Assembly: GCA_947650365.1 (NCBI GenBank)
Contig: OX393551.1
Span: 60,939,173-61,003,172, forward strand
DNA from: Chamaelirium japonicum
Lineage: Eukaryota; Streptophyta; Magnoliopsida; Liliales; Melanthiaceae
Direction: 5' to 3'
Length of the DNA stretch: 64,000 bases
This document shows, piece by piece, positions 63,534 through 64,000 of this stretch (positions are counted from its first letter, which is position 1; every line of letters starts with the position of its first letter). The notes beneath the pieces were generated by a model, which had not been told where the DNA came from, searched no databases, and saw nothing but the letters and a program-made list of their open reading frames with translations. The position numbers were made by a program, and so were the translations under genes.

Positions 63534-64000
63534 AATTCAGCAGTTTTGAATGTCGCGACCAAGCTCTCCATGAAGGCGGGAGCAAAAGAAGCTTCAGCTG
63601 AAGTCTCCCGCTTAGCTGCCGCACTGGAGGTCGTAAACGCGGAGAGGGATAAGCTGAAGGAGGCTCTATCCTCAAAGAAGGAGGCACTGAAGGCTAAAAC
63701 TGAGGCCCTTCGCAAGGAAAAGTTGGAGAGCAAGGGCTGGCAGAACGAATACGAGGCTCAGAGTCATGAATTCCTAGAATTGAAGAATCGATTCTTCAGG
63801 ATCGAAAACTTGTGCTTCGATCGTGCGACTCGAATAAAGGAGCTGGAGGCTCAACTTGCTGCTTCAGCAGAGTCTCATAAGAAGGAGCTGGAGCATATAC
63901 GGAGTGAGTGCAAGAGCTACAGGGAAACAGCTGAGAAGGCAGCAGAAGCGCTCAGGGTCCATGTAGCCAGTGTCCGATCCTCTAAGGCATCAGTGGCCAA

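Larger units (their letters stand above)
58266..64000 (-). mobile_element. Tat-lineage Ty3/gypsy element, copy 2 (partial)
   Basis: Same family and orientation as copy 1: 3' LTR, polypurine tract, palindromic repeats and the convergent spliced gene, in the same order. gag-pol and the 5' LTR would lie beyond the window. The flank ends in CGATC, the expected 5-bp target duplication to look for on the other side. Its plus-strand gene carries one nonsense codon against four in copy 1, suggesting a younger insertion. Confidence 0.88.
61293..64000 (+). pseudogene. spliced antisense gene of Tat element (copy 2), partial, one nonsense codon
   Basis: Exons 61293-63231, 63323-63459 and 63534 to beyond the window. 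ATG context CGATCGATCAG matches copy 1. A TAG at 61425-61427 (codon 45) is the only break; from 61428 the frame is open for 600 codons and through both splices. The globular region reads GLRLPLPPFAARLLNTSGLC then GNAWRIIYAFCR, and supplies sense codons at the four positions broken in copy 1. The acidic tract is shorter, with about two P-T-P-GG repeats. Exon 1 is 78 nt (26 codons) shorter than in copy 1, exon 2 is the same 137 nt, and exon 3 has a short in-frame loss. The protein would have Ser/Lys-rich N-terminus, Transposase_28-like region, acidic linker, coiled coil. A downstream Met could bypass the early stop. Confidence 0.8.

Overview
The window is plant nuclear DNA, heterochromatic in character, and I find no host gene in it. 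The evidence is a Ty3/gypsy element of the Tat lineage (reverse transcriptase, gypsy RNase H followed by a second archaeal-type RNase H, integrase with a GPY/F-type tail), GT-AG introns of 74-91 bp, and a very long satellite array. The species cannot be named from the sequence.

Layout. (1) 1-2722: probable long LTR of another Ty3/gypsy element (Del/Tekay-like, tentative). It ends in GGGGCGTGACA and is nested in the left LTR of the next element. (2) 2723-15070: Tat element 1, about 12.3 kb, sense on the minus strand. Its 5' LTR is at 14377-15070, then primer-binding site, leader hairpins, and one gag-pol reading frame (14209 down to 8327) broken by ten stop codons but no frameshift. A separate gene on the opposite strand (4817-7661, three exons) follows, then a palindrome-rich array of about 118-bp repeats, a polypurine tract and a truncated 3' LTR. 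(3) 15071-58265: 43.2 kb of satellite built from a 23-bp monomer and a 28-bp variant. It has a 189-bp higher-order unit, about 28 blocks that alternate in strand, and a roughly 14.6-kb tandem duplication. (4) 58266-64000: a second, younger-looking copy of the same Tat family in the same orientation. It shows the 3' LTR, polypurine tract, palindromic repeat array and opposite-strand gene with the same two introns, then runs off the window.

How it fits together. In each Tat copy the LTR drives the sense gag-pol RNA on the minus strand. An internal promoter (G-box plus TATA-like box) lies just inside the palindromic array and would drive the convergent spliced gene on the plus strand. That gene encodes a protein with a region resembling the putative gypsy-type transposase domain (Transposase_28, PF04195), an acidic Glu/Lys/Asp tract and a C-terminal coiled coil. 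Comparing the two copies shows conserved splice sites, exon lengths differing only by multiples of three, and a conserved promoter, so the gene was probably functional in the ancestral family. The most unusual items are this spliced antisense gene, the covarying inverted repeats next to it, and the alternating-strand organisation of the satellite.
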